From contig CAJNDS010002180.1 of assembly GCA_905221605.1 (NCBI GenBank), forward strand, positions 1-64,000: 64,000 bases of DNA, in the 5' to 3' direction. The translations under genes and the position numbers were made by a program. Below are positions 1-11,373 of the stretch, piece by piece. Below the pieces are notes generated by a model. The model was not told the DNA's origin. It searched no databases and was given only the letters and a program-made list of their open reading frames with translations. Numbering within the stretch: the first letter of the stretch is position 1; each line of letters begins with the position of its first letter. Origin of the DNA: Symbiodinium natans (Eukaryota; Sar; Dinophyceae; Suessiales; Symbiodiniaceae).

Positions 1-344
1 TTTTTTTTTTAGAACCGCATTTTCATTTTTGGGAAGGGTGTGGGGCTGGGTGGGCAGAGGCGAGTCTCGCGGGAGGCCGGGGCCTGATTTGGGGCCTGAG
101 GCGTCCTGAACTCTGAGGCTGTCCTAAACTCAATAAGCTTAAGCCCCTTAAAGGCCCAGAAATCTGAGACCTAGAGCCCGTACTTCTCGAAACTTAAGCA
201 TCCCTTTTCTAAAGGCCCCATGCACCTAAACAATAGACGGAACCTTTGGGCCTCCTGGAGCTTGTTGGGGCCTTCTGGGGAGCCCTGTTTTGGAGCTGGG
301 GCCTTGCGGGGCGTTGTTGTGGGGTTTTTTAGGGGTCTGGGGGT

Positions 345-535
345 CTGGGTTTTGGGGAGCAAATTTTGGGATTTTGGGCTTTGGGGCCGATTTGGGCTTT
401 GGGGGCCAATTTTGCCAATTGTGGGCTCTGGGAGCCAATTTTGGGTTCCGGAAGCGGCTTAGGGAGCAATTTTGGGCTTTCGGGGCTTTGGGGGCCAATT
501 TTGGGCTTTGGAGCCAGTTTTGGGCTCTGGGAGCC
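345..535. repeat. Diverged tandem repeat, GGGGCCAATTTTGGGC-like
   Basis: About eight imperfect copies of a 20-30 bp unit built around GGGGCCAATTTTGGGCTTTG. The ORFs that cross it in every frame are low-complexity artefacts. No gene is supported from 1 to about 1090 apart from this repeat, telomere-like tracts and the palindrome at 888-979. Confidence 0.7.
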
Positions 536-620
536 AGGATGCCGGCAGGCTCAGCTAGCTGCCTTCCAGTGATATCGCATGCTCTCGCCCGGCTGCAAAT
601 GGCGCCCTAGTGCCCTCATG

Positions 621-692
621 CTCTACTAAGCCCTAAGCCCTAAGCCCTAAACCCTAAACCCTAAACCCTAAACCCTAAACCCTAAACCCTAA
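621..692. repeat. CCCTAAA/CCCTAAG telomere-like tract
   Basis: Direct heptamers, CCCTAAG grading into CCCTAAA, about ten units. Same motif as a plant/alveolate-type telomere repeat but interstitial. Confidence 0.9.
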
Positions 693-887
693 GAACCACG
701 AGGCCATTCTTAAGGGCTGGGCCCCGGACAATAGGGCTTGACATTTCGCCCTAAACCCTGTCTAGTAGGTTCCCTAGCCCTATAACAGAAATCCTTTTCG
801 GAGAGCTATTTGAATACGATGCCTTGACGTGTAGGATACCCCAAAATTAGCCTAACTTCGAATAGCCGCAGTGTTAGTATACTTTCT

Positions 888-979
888 GTTGGCTAGCAGG
901 GAATCGGGGAATGAGGTACCCTATATAGTCAATTCCTTTAGAGGGTATATATAAATTCCCTCATTCCCTGCTAACCAAC
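888..979. repeat. Palindromic element (GTTGGCTAGCAGGGAAT arms)
   Basis: The left arm GTTGGCTAGCAGGGAATCGG pairs with the right arm ATTCCCTGCTAACCAAC. The centre contains TATATA and GGTACCCTATATAG. MITE-like or introner-like foldback; coding potential absent. Confidence 0.65.
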
Positions 980-1097
980 TGTCGGGCACCGAAGCCTAAA
1001 CCCCAAACCCTAAACCCTAAACCCCAAACCCCAAAGCCTAAACCTAAACCCTAAACCCCAAACCCTAAACCCTAAACCCTGAATTCCTCAGCCACAG

Positions 1098-1165
1098 GAC
1101 CGTCACCCACAATCATCCCGGGGCCTTCCGCGTCCGTGGGTTTCACAGCAGGCCCCGGGTCTGGG
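1098..1165 (+). CDS. Candidate exon, unknown protein
   Basis: Open frame after a CCACAG acceptor; reads HRTVTHNHPGAFRVRGFHSR-like residues. Preceded by CCCTAAA and followed by TTTAGGG repeats, the usual setting of exons here. The 3' boundary is uncertain and the call rests on composition only. Confidence 0.3.
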
Positions 1166-1167
1166 CT

Positions 1168-1262
1168 TCCCCTAAACTTAGGGTTTAGGGTTTAGGGTTT
1201 AGGGTTTAGGGTTTAGGGTTTAGGGTTTAGGGTTTAGGGGGGTTTAGTAGGGTTTAGTAGGG
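1168..1262. repeat. TTTAGGG tract
   Basis: About ten G-strand heptamers, then GTTTAGTAGG variants. The sequence from here to 2000 is telomere-like repeat, an AT-rich patch (1540-1568) and two GGGTACCTCATCCCCC-containing segments (1490-1600); no gene seen. Confidence 0.9.
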
Positions 1263-1759
1263 TTTAAGGTTTAGGGTTCAGGCGTTGGCAGTTTCTGCGG
1301 CGGGACTTTAGGGTTTCCACAGGGGCTTTAAGGGTTCAGGGGTTCGATGATTCAGCAGGGGGTTTTGGGGGCGGGTGCTTAAGGGAGGAGTGGAGGAGAG
1401 GATCATGCCCACTGGAGAATCCCGATGATACAGTGGTTCTTATTCATCCCCGTATATATACCCTGTAAGGGACTATAATAGGGTACCTCATCCCCCTTAT
1501 ATACACCCTTTAAAAAACTATAGTAGGGTACCTCATCCCCCCCTATATATACATATATATATATATATCCTCTAAGGGATTTTAACAGGGTGCCGCATCA
1601 TATAGAGCACCAGGAAGATGAGGGGGTTTAGGGTTTAGGGTTTAGGGTTTAGGGATGCAGGGTTTTCAGAAGGTTGGAGGCGCTCCCGCCCAGACGATTC
1701 AGGCGCAGGGTTTGCGGGTTTTGGGGTCTAGAGGTTTAACTGTGCCTAATCCCTAATCC

Positions 1760-1925
1760 TTAGTCCCTAAACCCTAAACCCTAAACCCTAAACCCTAAAC
1801 CCTAAACCCTAAACCCTAAACCCTAAACCCTAAACCCTACATCCGAAACCCTAAGCCCTAAACCCTAAACCCTAAACCCTAAACCCTAAACCCTAAACCC
1901 TAAACCCTAAACCCTGAACCCTATT
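1760..1925. repeat. CCCTAAA tract
   Basis: About 22 C-strand heptamers with a few variants, immediately upstream of the exon candidate at 2006. Confidence 0.9.
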
Positions 1926-2005
1926 TGAACCCTAAGCTCTTTTTCTCCCACACTTCCTGAACCCCCCCCCCCTCAAAAAACAACAACAAAAAACGATTGC
2001 TGCAG

Positions 2006-2083
2006 AGGAAGTACTTGGGGGCCACCCACGACGGCCACGTCATCCATGACGATGTCCCCACGGCCAGGGCTTCAGTGGTTCAG
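2006..2083 (+). CDS. Candidate internal exon, unknown protein
   Basis: Exactly 26 codons between a TTGCTGCAG acceptor and a CAG^GTTTTC donor, phase 0 at both ends. Translation includes RKYLGATHDGHVIHDD. A palindromic element begins about 6 bp after the donor. The protein family is not recognised. It probably belongs with the exons at 4639-5729. Confidence 0.55.
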
Positions 2084-2088
2084 GTTTT

Positions 2089-2190
2089 CCGGATCCTCCC
2101 CCCTTATACTAACAGCTCCTTACTCGGGATTCGAATAGGGGGTACTATCATCCCTATTAAGGACTCTTGGTATACGGGGGAACATCCCAA
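2089..2190. repeat. Palindrome family 1, copy a
   Basis: Ends in GGGGGAACATCCCAA and contains a CTTATACTAACAG arm pairing with GGACTCTTGGTATACGGGGG. Members of this family also occur at 3761, 22307, 34657, 50975 and 57623. The left tip (GGATCCTCCCCCC) is degenerate. Confidence 0.75.
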
Positions 2191-2846
2191 TCTGGTTCTC
2201 TCAACCCCCCCAAAAGCCCTCAGCCCCGAAAGCTCAGGGTTTCGAGTTTAGGGCTTCAGGGTTTAGGGTTTAGGGCTCAGGGCTCCAGGGCTTGTAGAAG
2301 GTTTAAAGGGTGGAAAGACCTGGGCGGCGACTAAAGGGGCAAGTTTGGGACCTTTGGACTCAGCGCCGCAGGCCCTCGGGCGGCCCCTTTTTTTGGGGGC
2401 TTGGGGGAGAGCACAGGGCTCCTTGGCCCCCCCCCCCCTTAAAGGGTTTAGGGTTTATGGTTTATGGTTTAGGGTTTAGGGTTTAGGGTTAGACCCTGAG
2501 CAAGCCCTAGTAAAACCCCAAACCTTACGTGGCCCCCACCCCAGCCCTTGCAGTTTTTTGGGGTTTCGGCTGGATGGCCGAAACCATCTGAGCGGGTTTT
2601 CTAGCAGGGCTTTCGAGTCTGGAACCCTTGAGCGCTCTAATCCTGTGAAAATCATCATAATGATTGTAATAATAATGATAAGAAGAAGAACAACAATAAG
2701 AAGAATACTAATAATAAGAAGAAAACAATGATAATGGTTCAGCCGCAATCTTGAAGCATGCTCTTTGTGCGTTGTGTGAGGAGGGAGGGGCATGTTGAAG
2801 GTTTGCTTCCGAAGGCGGAGGTTGGACAGCTGAACGGGTCATGTTC

Positions 2847-2908
2847 TGGATCGGGTTTAGGGTTTAGGGTTTAGGGTTTAGGGTTTAGGGTTTAGGGTTT
2901 AGGGTTTA
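2847..2908. repeat. TTTAGGG tract
   Basis: About eight perfect G-strand heptamers. The 2.1-2.85 kb interval holds variant repeats and an AT-rich (AATAATAAG)-like stretch at 2660-2735. Confidence 0.9.
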
Positions 2909-3135
2909 GTTTTTCCGAGGACTTTCATCTTTTCGTCCTGGTCCCCGGCATCGAGCAGTTCACGGGCTTCGTGAAGCTGTGCGCGGGGGGTCGTGCTGCC
3001 TTTTGCCCGGAAGCCCTAAACCCCAACCTTAACAACTCTACACCCTACATACCCCTAAATACCCTAAGCCTGGCCTGCCTGCACAAAGATTCTGCAGCAT
3101 TTGGTCGCAGGAAGGGTATGACCCAGCCCAAACTC

Positions 3136-3213
3136 CAAACCCCAAACCCCAAACCCCAAACCCCAAACCCCAAACCCCAAACCCCAAACCCCAAACCCCA
3201 AACCCCAAACCCT
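3136..3213. repeat. CCCCAAA variant array
   Basis: About 11 uniform CCCCAAA heptamers that switch abruptly to CCCTAAA at about 3212. A homogenised variant of the telomere-like unit. Confidence 0.9.
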
Positions 3214-3598
3214 AAACCCTAAACCCTAAACCCTAAACCCTAAACCCCAAACCCTAAACCCTAAACCCTAAACCCTAAACCACAACACCTTGAGGTTGCA
3301 TGTTCTCAAATTCTCCCGCCCGCCTTTGTTTGAGGGACGCGATATCGGTCTACATCTCATTGAGGCAGACGCCTTAGGCTGGACCATGCAATGCGCCCTA
3401 CACCCTTTGAGCCCCCGAAGCCTAAGCTGTCCCACAGGCCCTATACAAATCCCTAAATCTTTAAGCCCTTAGAACCCTTAAAACCCTCTTAGAACTCTAA
3501 AGCCTTTCATTCAACCCAGGAATCCTTGAAACCCTAAAGACTGTTCATTCAACCCCCACCCCGAAACCCATAAGACCCGTGCCCGAAGCGCCAAGAAG

Positions 3599-3645
3599 GT
3601 ACCACCTGGCCTCCGACCGGAGCATCTTTGCCCCGGCCTATGAGG
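3599..3645 (+). CDS. Candidate short exon, unknown protein
   Basis: AAG acceptor, then a frame reading YHLASDRSIFAPAYE, and a GAGG^GTTCTA donor. Short, and supported by composition and splice-like borders only. Confidence 0.35.
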
Positions 3646-3760
3646 GTTCTACAGTTGAGAGCTTTTCGGTTTTGGGGCCTAGGAACTCAGCAGCTAAGCT
3701 AATAAACCCGAATCCCCAAGCCCTGAACCCTAAACCCTAAACCGGGCTCGGGGTCTACAG

Positions 3761-3851
3761 ATCCCTTATACTAGCAGTCCTTACTAGGGAAGAGACTAGG
3801 GGGTACTATAATCCCTATGAAGGACTGTTAGTTTTAGGGGGAACATCCCAA
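3761..3851. repeat. Palindrome family 1, copy b
   Basis: ATCCCTTATACTAGCAGTCC pairs with GGACTGTTAGTTTTAGGGGG; ends GAACATCCCA. The centre contains AGGGGGTACTATAATCCCT. A clear family 1 copy. Confidence 0.8.
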
Positions 3852-4170
3852 GGTTCAGAGCATGTAAGCTTGTGGGGTCCATGGTTCGGGGTGCGGGGAG
3901 TTTGGAGCTCAAATCTTGAACCCTAAGCCCTCGCAGGTTCGAGGCAGAGGCCTCAGAGCTTAGGGTTTAGGGTTTAGGGTCTAGGGTTTAGGCTTTAGGG
4001 TTTAGTCGTTGATGGTCTAGTTAGGGTTCTTCCATCGAATAGCATGGAGAAAAGCTCCAATTGAGGGGGTGGAATTCATTCTGGCCCCACTTTTTGTTCC
4101 TTGAGCTGCAAGGCATATACTATCATAGAGGGTCAAAAAAGGGGCGCAGCATGTAGATCACCCTCCAAAG

Positions 4171-4260
4171 GTGCTGCGACAACAGCGGGGCCCTCAAGCA
4201 ACTGAGCTCCAAGACGCAGAGTCCTTACGCAAACGTCAAGACTCCCGAGGCCTACATCCC
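4171..4260 (+). CDS. Candidate exon, two frames open
   Basis: Follows a CCTCCAAAG acceptor. One frame reads CCDNSGALKQLSSKTQS and another VLRQQRGPQATELQ; the first looks more protein-like. Donor not fixed. Low confidence. Confidence 0.35.
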
Positions 4261-4377
4261 TCTACTTTGTCTAGGCCCGAAGATTCAGCCCCATCATCTC
4301 AAATAACAAAAAAATGTTTATTGGCAGCTGGAGCATATCCCTTCATAGTTAAATGGGAAAATAGGCTCTCTTAAAGG

Positions 4378-4491
4378 GTAGTTACATGGGCCGTTAATAT
4401 GATCCCTTGCCTGTAGAGGGCATATAAGGGGTTGTATAAGTGGTCCCCTTTTCAAGGGCCCATATGAAGGGACCATTGGAGCTACCCTAAG
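4378..4491. repeat. Foldback family 3 copy (GTAGTTACATGG...CTACCCTAAG)
   Basis: Starts GGGTAGTTACATGGGCC and ends GGGACCATTGGAGCTACCCT followed by AAG, so it has intron-like GT and AG ends. It is the same family as the intron at 16936-17073. No clear coding exon adjoins this copy. Confidence 0.6.
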
Positions 4492-4638
4492 AAAGCCTTA
4501 ACCTCTAACCCCTAAACTTTAAAAAAAAACCCTACACCCTAAACCCTCAACCCTAGACTCTAAACCTTAAACCCCAAACCCTAAACCCTAAACCCTAAAC
4601 CCTAAACCCTAAACCCTAAACCCCAAACCCCAAACCAG

Positions 4639-4701
4639 GTCACCAAGGAGGGCTGGCTGGGCTGCTACCATGGCGACTTCGAGGAGCTTTTGCCCTGCTG
4701 G
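4639..4701 (+). CDS. Candidate internal exon
   Basis: 21 codons between AACCAG and TGG^GTTTCG, phase 0 at both ends. Reads VTKEGWLGCYHGDFEELLP. Preceded by CCCTAAA/CCCCAAA repeats and followed by TTTAGGG. It joins in frame to the exon at 5199. The aromatic/acidic composition suggests a compact domain; family not recognised. Confidence 0.6.
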
Positions 4702-5198
4702 GTTTCGCGGTGTGGGCTTTGAGGGGTTTAGGGTTTAGGGTTTCGGGTTTCGGGTTTAGGGCTTTTAGAGGTATAGGGTGTTTGGGGTTTGGTTTAGTGC
4801 GGGTTCAGGGCTTGGGGTTTGTTTGTTTTTCTTGTTTTTTTTGGGGTCGTTTTGGGTTTAGGGTTTAGTGGGTTTTGGGTTTCCAGGGTCGAGGTTGTGT
4901 AGGGTTTTCTTTAGGTAGGTTTCAAGGTGTTTGGGGTTTAGGGTTTTAGCGGCTGGGCGTTTAGGGTTGTCAGTCCTGGCTTGGGTTTTGAATGCTTTAT
5001 GTTCAGGGTTTTCGGGGCGGGGTGGTTTGGGGGAGTCAAGGTTGCAGGGCCTCGCCTGTGGGCACGAGACATTCTTTGCTCAACGCTTAAAACCCTGAAA
5101 CCCTAGCCCCCTGAACCTTAGACTGCAAACCCAAGCTCTAGACCCGAAACCCGTAACACCTCAAGTCCGTAGGACCTAGACTGTGAACCCGGTCCTAG

Positions 5199-5282
5199 GA
5201 GCATTGGTGGAAGGTGCTGGACCGGGATGACAAGGGTAACTTCTCCTTGATCAACTTCGCCAACGCGCCCCGGCTGAGATGG
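5199..5282 (+). CDS. Candidate internal exon with a GTTTAG donor
   Basis: 28 codons between GGTCCTAG and TGG^GTTTAGAG, phase 0/0. Reads EHWWKVLDRDDKGNFSLINF. The W-x-V...G-x-F-x-L-x-N spacing recalls beta-trefoil repeats, but this is only an impression. The donor is the first telomere-like unit of the following tract. Confidence 0.65.
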
Positions 5283-5504
5283 GTTTAGAGTTTAGGGTCC
5301 GGGGGTTAGGGTTTAGCATTTAGGGTTTGGGGCAGGCGCGCAAAGTTTACCTCCTTCTGTTTGTTCTTGGCTGGTGCTTACGAGACGACGGTTCTTCGAG
5401 GTCTTTCTCCTTTTCCTTCGTGGGTTTCAGCTTGCTGCCTCCCTAAACCCTAAACCCGAAACCCGAAACCCTGGGGGGTTTGGGAGTCAGGGGACCCATG
5501 GCAG

Positions 5505-5555
5505 ACTGAGGAGTTCCTCCTCTACTCCAATGCCGATGGAAGGCCGGCCATTTCA
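5505..5555 (+). CDS. Candidate internal exon
   Basis: 17 codons after CCCATGGCAG, ending TCA^GTGCC, phase 0/0, in phase with the exon at 5199. Reads TEEFLLYSNADGRPAIS. An upstream AG at 5488-5490 could extend it. Confidence 0.5.
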
Positions 5556-5644
5556 GTGCCTTTTTTTGCGGGCCCATGAGGTTGCACTCTCAGAATTTAG
5601 GGTTTAGGGTTTCGGGTTTAGCCGGATTGTGGGCTGCGTGTCAG

Positions 5645-5729
5645 CAATGGAGGGGGGGTGCTCCTTGAGTACTTTGAAGTATGCTCAAGTCAAGAGGCCG
5701 ACGAGCACGCCCTCAACAGGCTGTTCTAG
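5645..5729 (+). CDS. Candidate terminal exon with stop
   Basis: Follows CGTGTCAG. One base completes a split codon, then NGGGVLLEYFEVCSSQEADE and so on to a TAG at 5727-5729. Strongly protein-like. The incoming phase does not match the exon ending at 5555, so a small exon or a different donor is missing. Confidence 0.6.
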
Positions 5730-5977
5730 GGCGGATCTCAAGTACAGAGCTGCATGGCAGCTGGCTGAGTCCCACGCCATAGCCTAGAATCCTAGACTCC
5801 CTAAACCCTAAGCCCTAAGCTCCCTCACTCTTCAACCCTTAAAACCAACCATTGAAATCCTAAATTCTAAGCCCCATGAAGCCCTTAACGCCTTAAATGC
5901 CCTGAAGCCCGTAACGCCTCAACATTTTGCAGCCAATAAAGCCTGAAAGCCTTAAGGCCTTAAACCGACCATGAAAC

Positions 5978-6118
5978 CCTAAACCCTAAACCCTAAACCC
6001 TGAACCCTGAACCCTAAACCCTAAACCCGAAACCCTAAACCCTAAACCCTAAACCCTAAACCCTAAACCCTAAACCCTAAACCCTAAACCCTAAACCCTA
6101 AGCCCTAAACCCGAAACC
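5978..6118. repeat. CCCTAAA tract
   Basis: About 19 C-strand heptamers with CCCTGAA and CCCGAAA variants. Confidence 0.9.
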
Positions 6119-6155
6119 CTTACATCGCAATAGGAATCGAACTCCCACACGTCAG

Positions 6156-6230
6156 AATCGAATCTCCTCCAAGAGAGTTTTCTCGAGGCTCGGAGCCTTC
6201 CTGGGCGACTACTTCGAGGATGCCCCCTGA
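6156..6230 (+). CDS. Candidate terminal exon with stop
   Basis: Follows CACACGTCAG. Phase 0 reading NRISSKRVFSRLGAFLGDYF, then EDAP and a TGA at 6228-6230. Followed at once by CCCTAAA/TTTAGGG repeats. It could be the end of a separate gene. Confidence 0.45.
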   Translation, partial: NRISSKRVFSRLGAFLGDYFEDAP

Positions 6231-6235
6231 ACCCT

Positions 6236-6340
6236 AAACGGGTTTAGGGTTTAGGGTCTAGGGTTTAGGGTTTAGGGTTTAGGGTTAGGGTTTAGGGTTT
6301 AGGGTTTAGGGTTCAGGGTTCAGGGTTTAGGGTTTAGGGC
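6236..6340. repeat. TTTAGGG tract, inverted to the tract at 5978
   Basis: About 14 G-strand heptamers. From 6341 to 6950 there are only diverged CCCTAAA, CCCAAAA and TTTGGGG variants; no gene seen. Confidence 0.9.
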
Positions 6341-6957
6341 TAAGCCCTCAACCCTAAGACCTCAACCCAGAACCCTACACCCCAGACCCTAAACCAGCCG
6401 AGCCTCCCGTCTGCTTCAAGCCGTACACCCCTCAACTCTCTAAGTTCAGGGGCTAACCTTTGAACCGGCCAAAACCCAAAACCCAAAACCCTAAACCAAA
6501 AACCCTAAACCAAAAACCCTAAACCCTAAACCCGAAACCCGAATCCCCAAACCCCAAACCCCAAACCCTAAACCCAAAACCCTCAAAACCCGCAACCTTG
6601 GGGTTTCGCCTTAGCAGGATCAGAAGGCTACGCTTTGTTGTCGCGGGTTGTTCAGGTTTTGACATTCTGGGTTGACATTCTCGGCCCGGGTTTGGGGTTT
6701 GGTGTTTGGGGTTTGGGGTTTAGTGTTTAGGGAGGGGTTAAGGGTTTAGGATTTAGGGTTTGTGGTTTGGGGTTTAGGTGGATTCAGGAGCTGTGGCCCT
6801 GAATGAAGCGCGAACCCCCTCTAAGCTCGGGGCTGTAACCCTAAAACTCGGGTTTTGGACTTAGGGTTCTTGGTTTTTGGTTTAGGGCTTGGGGTTTTCG
6901 GCTTAGGGATTAAGGGTTTTTGGTCTTAGGTTTTGGGTTTTTGGGTTTGGGGTTGAG

Positions 6958-6989
6958 CGGTTCTACCTGGGTTCCGACATCTACACTGG
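6958..6989 (+). CDS. Candidate micro-exon
   Basis: GTTGAG acceptor, then RFYLGSDIYT, then ACTGG^GTCATT. The following segment (6990-7186) has GTCATTGTTG facing CAACAATGG and a CCATGCTAAAAT/ATTTTAGCAT palindrome. Short and tentative. Confidence 0.3.
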
Positions 6990-7585
6990 GTCATTGTTGA
7001 AAATTGCCATGCTAAAATAATTTTAGCATAAGTTAGCTCGGGCACTTGAGCCTTGTCCTCAGCCTGCCAGCGGCAGCTGCACATCTTCATTCAAGTAGGG
7101 CTAACATTTTACATCTTTATGAATACTTAAACCCCAAAAGGAACAAACATGATCATGTTTAACATCGTATCCCAACAATGGTGCAGTACACCAAGCTCCC
7201 AAGCTCGGCTCTTGGCATGAGTGCTAAACCCTGAACCTTAAACCCTACACCCTAAATCCTAAACCCTGAGCCCTGAACCCTAAACCCTAAACCCTAAACC
7301 CTTACTGAGAGAGCCGACCATGAAACCCTTTCTGAACCAGTAAACCCTTACACCCTTAAACCCTTAAACCCTTCAACCTACCATGAAGCCCTAAGCCCTA
7401 CACCTTAAGCCCCATAAACCCTGAACCCTAAACCCTAAAATTGCAATAAGAATGCTACCGTGAAGTAACGCATGCTGTTGGTTTCATGGGCTGCTGGGGT
7501 GTTTGGCGCTTGGCTGTCCGGATTTCACAAAATTCTGCGGGTTAAGGGGTTTGGGGCTTACGGGATAAGGACGACCGCTTCCCAG

Positions 7586-7622
7586 GACCAGCTGTTCTGC
7601 TGTGAAGATCCCCGCGACGGAG
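7586..7622 (+). CDS. Candidate micro-exon
   Basis: GCTTCCCAG acceptor, DQLFCCEDPRDG, then GGAG^GTTCGC. Composition and borders are plausible; isolated from other exons. Confidence 0.35.
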
Positions 7623-7736
7623 GTTCGCAGGGGAATGCTTATTTTGGAAGGGAAGCCTGTTGCCTCTTGTGCTATTGGCAGCCTTCCAAGCTCTGAACCC
7701 CAAACTCCCTAAACTCAAACCCAAACTCCCTAAACT

Positions 7737-7832
7737 CAAACCCTAAACCCTAAACCCTAAACCCTAAACCCTAAACCCTAAACCCTAAACCCTAAACCCT
7801 AAACCCTAAACCCTAAACCCTAAACCCTAAAC
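7737..7832. repeat. CCCTAAA tract
   Basis: About 14 perfect C-strand heptamers ending at CCGGTTTAGGG, where the orientation flips. Confidence 0.95.
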
Positions 7833-7947
7833 CGGTTTAGGGTTGAGGGTGTTTGAAAAAGAAGCCTTAGTTCTTCGCCGAACTTTTCGGCCCAGAGCCC
7901 TCAGAGCCCAGAGCTGGACAGGGTGCGGCTTTTTTGTGTTACGCAGT

Positions 7948-8250
7948 AGGGCTTAGGGTTTAGGGCTTAGGGTTTAGGGTTTAGGGTTTAGGATTTAGGG
8001 TTTAGGGTTTAGGGCTTAGGGTTTAGGGCTTTAGGGTTTAGGGCTTTCAGGGAGTCCTTGTGTCAGGGTCCTACCATGAACGGTAGTTGCCTCCAGAGAA
8101 GCCTGAAGCCCTCGCCGACCCTAAGCCCCAACGCGATTGAATGGACAGGGTTTAGGGTTAGGGGTTCAGGGTTTAGGGTTTAGGTTTAGGTTTAGGGTTT
8201 GGGGGTTTGGGTTTAGGGTTTAGGTTTAGGTTTAGGTTTAGGGTTTAGTA
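7948..8250. repeat. TTTAGGG-rich tract upstream of the polyQ gene
   Basis: G-strand heptamers and TTTAGG hexamer variants, with a unique 8050-8140 segment between. It reaches to within about 12 bp of the polyQ gene start, so it forms that gene's 5' flank. Confidence 0.85.
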
Positions 8251-8261
8251 GAACGCCCGCC

Positions 8262-9581
<1,320 letters not shown>

Positions 9582-9646
9582 ACCACAGTATCTGTGTACA
9601 ATACGTGCGAGATATACGCATCGGTGCTTTCCAAACATCGGTGTAG

Positions 9647-9694
9647 ATGCGAGATGCATAAGATGTTCAATGTTGCTGTTGCTGCATCTCGCAT
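9647..9694 (+). promoter_or_regulatory. Perfect 12-bp hairpin downstream of the polyQ gene
   Basis: ATGCGAGATGCA (9647-9658) pairs with TGCATCTCGCAT (9683-9694) across a 24-nt loop, about 65 bp after the stop codon. It may be a 3' UTR structure; function not shown. Confidence 0.45.
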
Positions 9695-9699
9695 GTGGC

Positions 9700-10619
9700 T
9701 GTCTCACTTGTATTCTGTTCCCAGGACTTCGTCATGAAGTATATGCGCAACATCCTACTGTAGCATGCACTGTAGTGCCACCGTATGCTACAGTGACATC
9801 TTTCTGCAGTACAGTGCGCGCTGCACCATGCAGGCCCCAGAAAAGATCCGCAGTTTCCGGGCCTGGGGCATGTCTGAGGTTTCTGAAGCTTGTTCCCTGG
9901 TGTAACTTCTGACACCTCTCAAGCGCCACTTAGAACATGCCAAATAGCCCAATCCTAAAATCCTAAATCCTCCAAGGCTGGAGGAGCCCAAAATGTTGGG
10001 ATTAAAAAAAGAGGGTTCAGATGGGTCCCCGTAGGGTCCTTGACAAGGGTCCTGTCCCGTCATTTTAGGTTTGCTTGGGTGGCCTAGGTTTTATTCGAAA
10101 TCCACCTAGGAATTACCCACCCCCCCCCCTTCCTTCTGCCATGACCCCCTTAAGGCTCCTGAGGCACCCATGCTTTGGACAAAAAGGTTCAAAGGTCGAG
10201 GATTTAGGGTGTACCAGTGAAGTATCAGGGGTGGGTTATACGTCTGCTGCTCAAGCCATGTTAAAACCAGCTTTAAACTCTAGTGCCCTAATCAAAACCC
10301 CGGTTTCGCTACGGCCTCCTGTGAACGTCCAAGCGTGCGCAGGTGAGGCAGCTTGAGCTTGAGGTTGTGGCTGAGGTTTACACAATGTACCCGTTTCAAA
10401 ATAGGGTGACTGTAGACTTGAGCACGAAACCCCAACCCTACTTAGAGGCTCATGGGTAGGGTTAGTTTTTTGTTGTGGCTGATCATCACTTTTTTTGGGA
10501 TTACATAAAACAGATGACCCTTCTTTCGAGACCAATGAACATCCCAGTAGAGCCTCAACCCTAAGTCCTTAATCTTCAACCCAAACCCCAAACCCCGCAC
10601 TCTAGACTCCAAACCGCAG
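9700..10619. other. Non-repetitive stretch without a supported gene
   Basis: Largely unique sequence. It contains a TGTAGCATGCACTGTAG/CTACAGTG self-complementary patch near 9760-9800 and few telomere-like units. Short ORFs here lack splice-type borders or coding composition. Confidence 0.5.
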
Positions 10620-10701
10620 GCGTTGTCCAGCCCATCGCAGCGGACGACTCGGGCGAAAGACCCGGCCTCGAGCCCACCGGATTCCGATGGGAGGCAAGAG
10701 G
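10620..10701 (+). CDS. Candidate exon with a GTTTAGGG donor
   Basis: Acceptor AAACCGCAG, end GAGG^GTTTAGGG. One frame reads VVQPIAADDSGERPGLEPTG; all frames are open, so the frame is uncertain. CCCTAAA-type sequence precedes it and TTTAGGG follows. Confidence 0.4.
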
Positions 10702-10907
10702 GTTTAGGGTTTAGGGTGCTGAAGTTGTGGGGTTTGATAGGGTGTAGTCAGGATTTTCTGATGCTAGGTTTTATAGGGATCCGGCTTTTATTTGGGAGTT
10801 AGAACTACCCATGAAGCTCCAAGCAGGGTTTCGTGGCGTAGGTGTTTAAGCGTTTGGCCTTTAGGGGGCTTTCGGGGTTCAGCGCTTTAGGGCTTCAGGC
10901 CCCCAAA

Positions 10908-11041
10908 AACTAAACCCTAAACCTTAAACCGTAAACCCTAAAGCCTAAACCCTAGACCCTAAACCCTAAACCCTGAACCCTAAACCCTAGACCCTAAACC
11001 CTAAACCCTGAACCCTAAACCCTAAACCCTAAACCCTAAAT
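10908..11041. repeat. CCCTAAA tract with CCCTAGA/CCCTGAA variants
   Basis: About 18 units, partly organised as a larger repeat in which CCCTAGACCCTAAACCCTAA recurs. Confidence 0.85.
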
Positions 11042-11080
11042 CGTGCCAACATGGGCCCAGAATTGTGACAAGTCCCTCAG

Positions 11081-11148
11081 CCGCGCAAGGACAACCAGGA
11101 TGTCTACACTGATGCCTTTCACGCTCGGCACTATGCCGCGCCCTCGGG
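11081..11148 (+). CDS. Candidate exon next to a foldback
   Basis: Acceptor AGTCCCTCAG. Reads PRKDNQDVYTDAFHARHYA and so on, ending TCGGG^GTTTGTG. The foldback at 11155-11373 begins 6 bp into the presumed intron. Confidence 0.5.
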
Positions 11149-11154
11149 GTTTGT

Positions 11155-11373
11155 GCACTTGGAGGTTCATGGTAGTTACAGGGTTTAGGGTTTAGGGTTT
11201 AGGGTTTCGGGTTTGGGGTTTTGGGTTTAGGGTTTAGGGGTACTTATTAACCAATTATAACTGGATGTGTAACACACTTATAAGCCCCTTGAGTGCCCTA
11301 AAAAGATGATAAGTACAGTTATACGTACAGTTATTCTATAATTGGTGAATAAGCACCATGAGCCTCCAAGTGC
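11155..11373. repeat. Palindrome family 2 with a telomere-like insert in one arm
   Basis: The tips GCACTTGGAGG and CCTCCAAGTGC are inverted. The right arm is continuous (GGTGAATAAGCACCATGAG). The left arm is CATGGT (to 11173), then 68 bp of mainly TTTAGGG units (11174-11241), then ACTTATTAACCAATTATAAC. Confidence 0.8.

Noticed and set aside
2909-2985. Possible exon on either strand (plus GIEQFTGFVKLCAG, minus QLHEARELLDAGDQDEKMKV)
   Set aside because: Both strands look coding but the flanking repeat order is opposite to that of other exons and no consistent splice pair was found; left unassigned.
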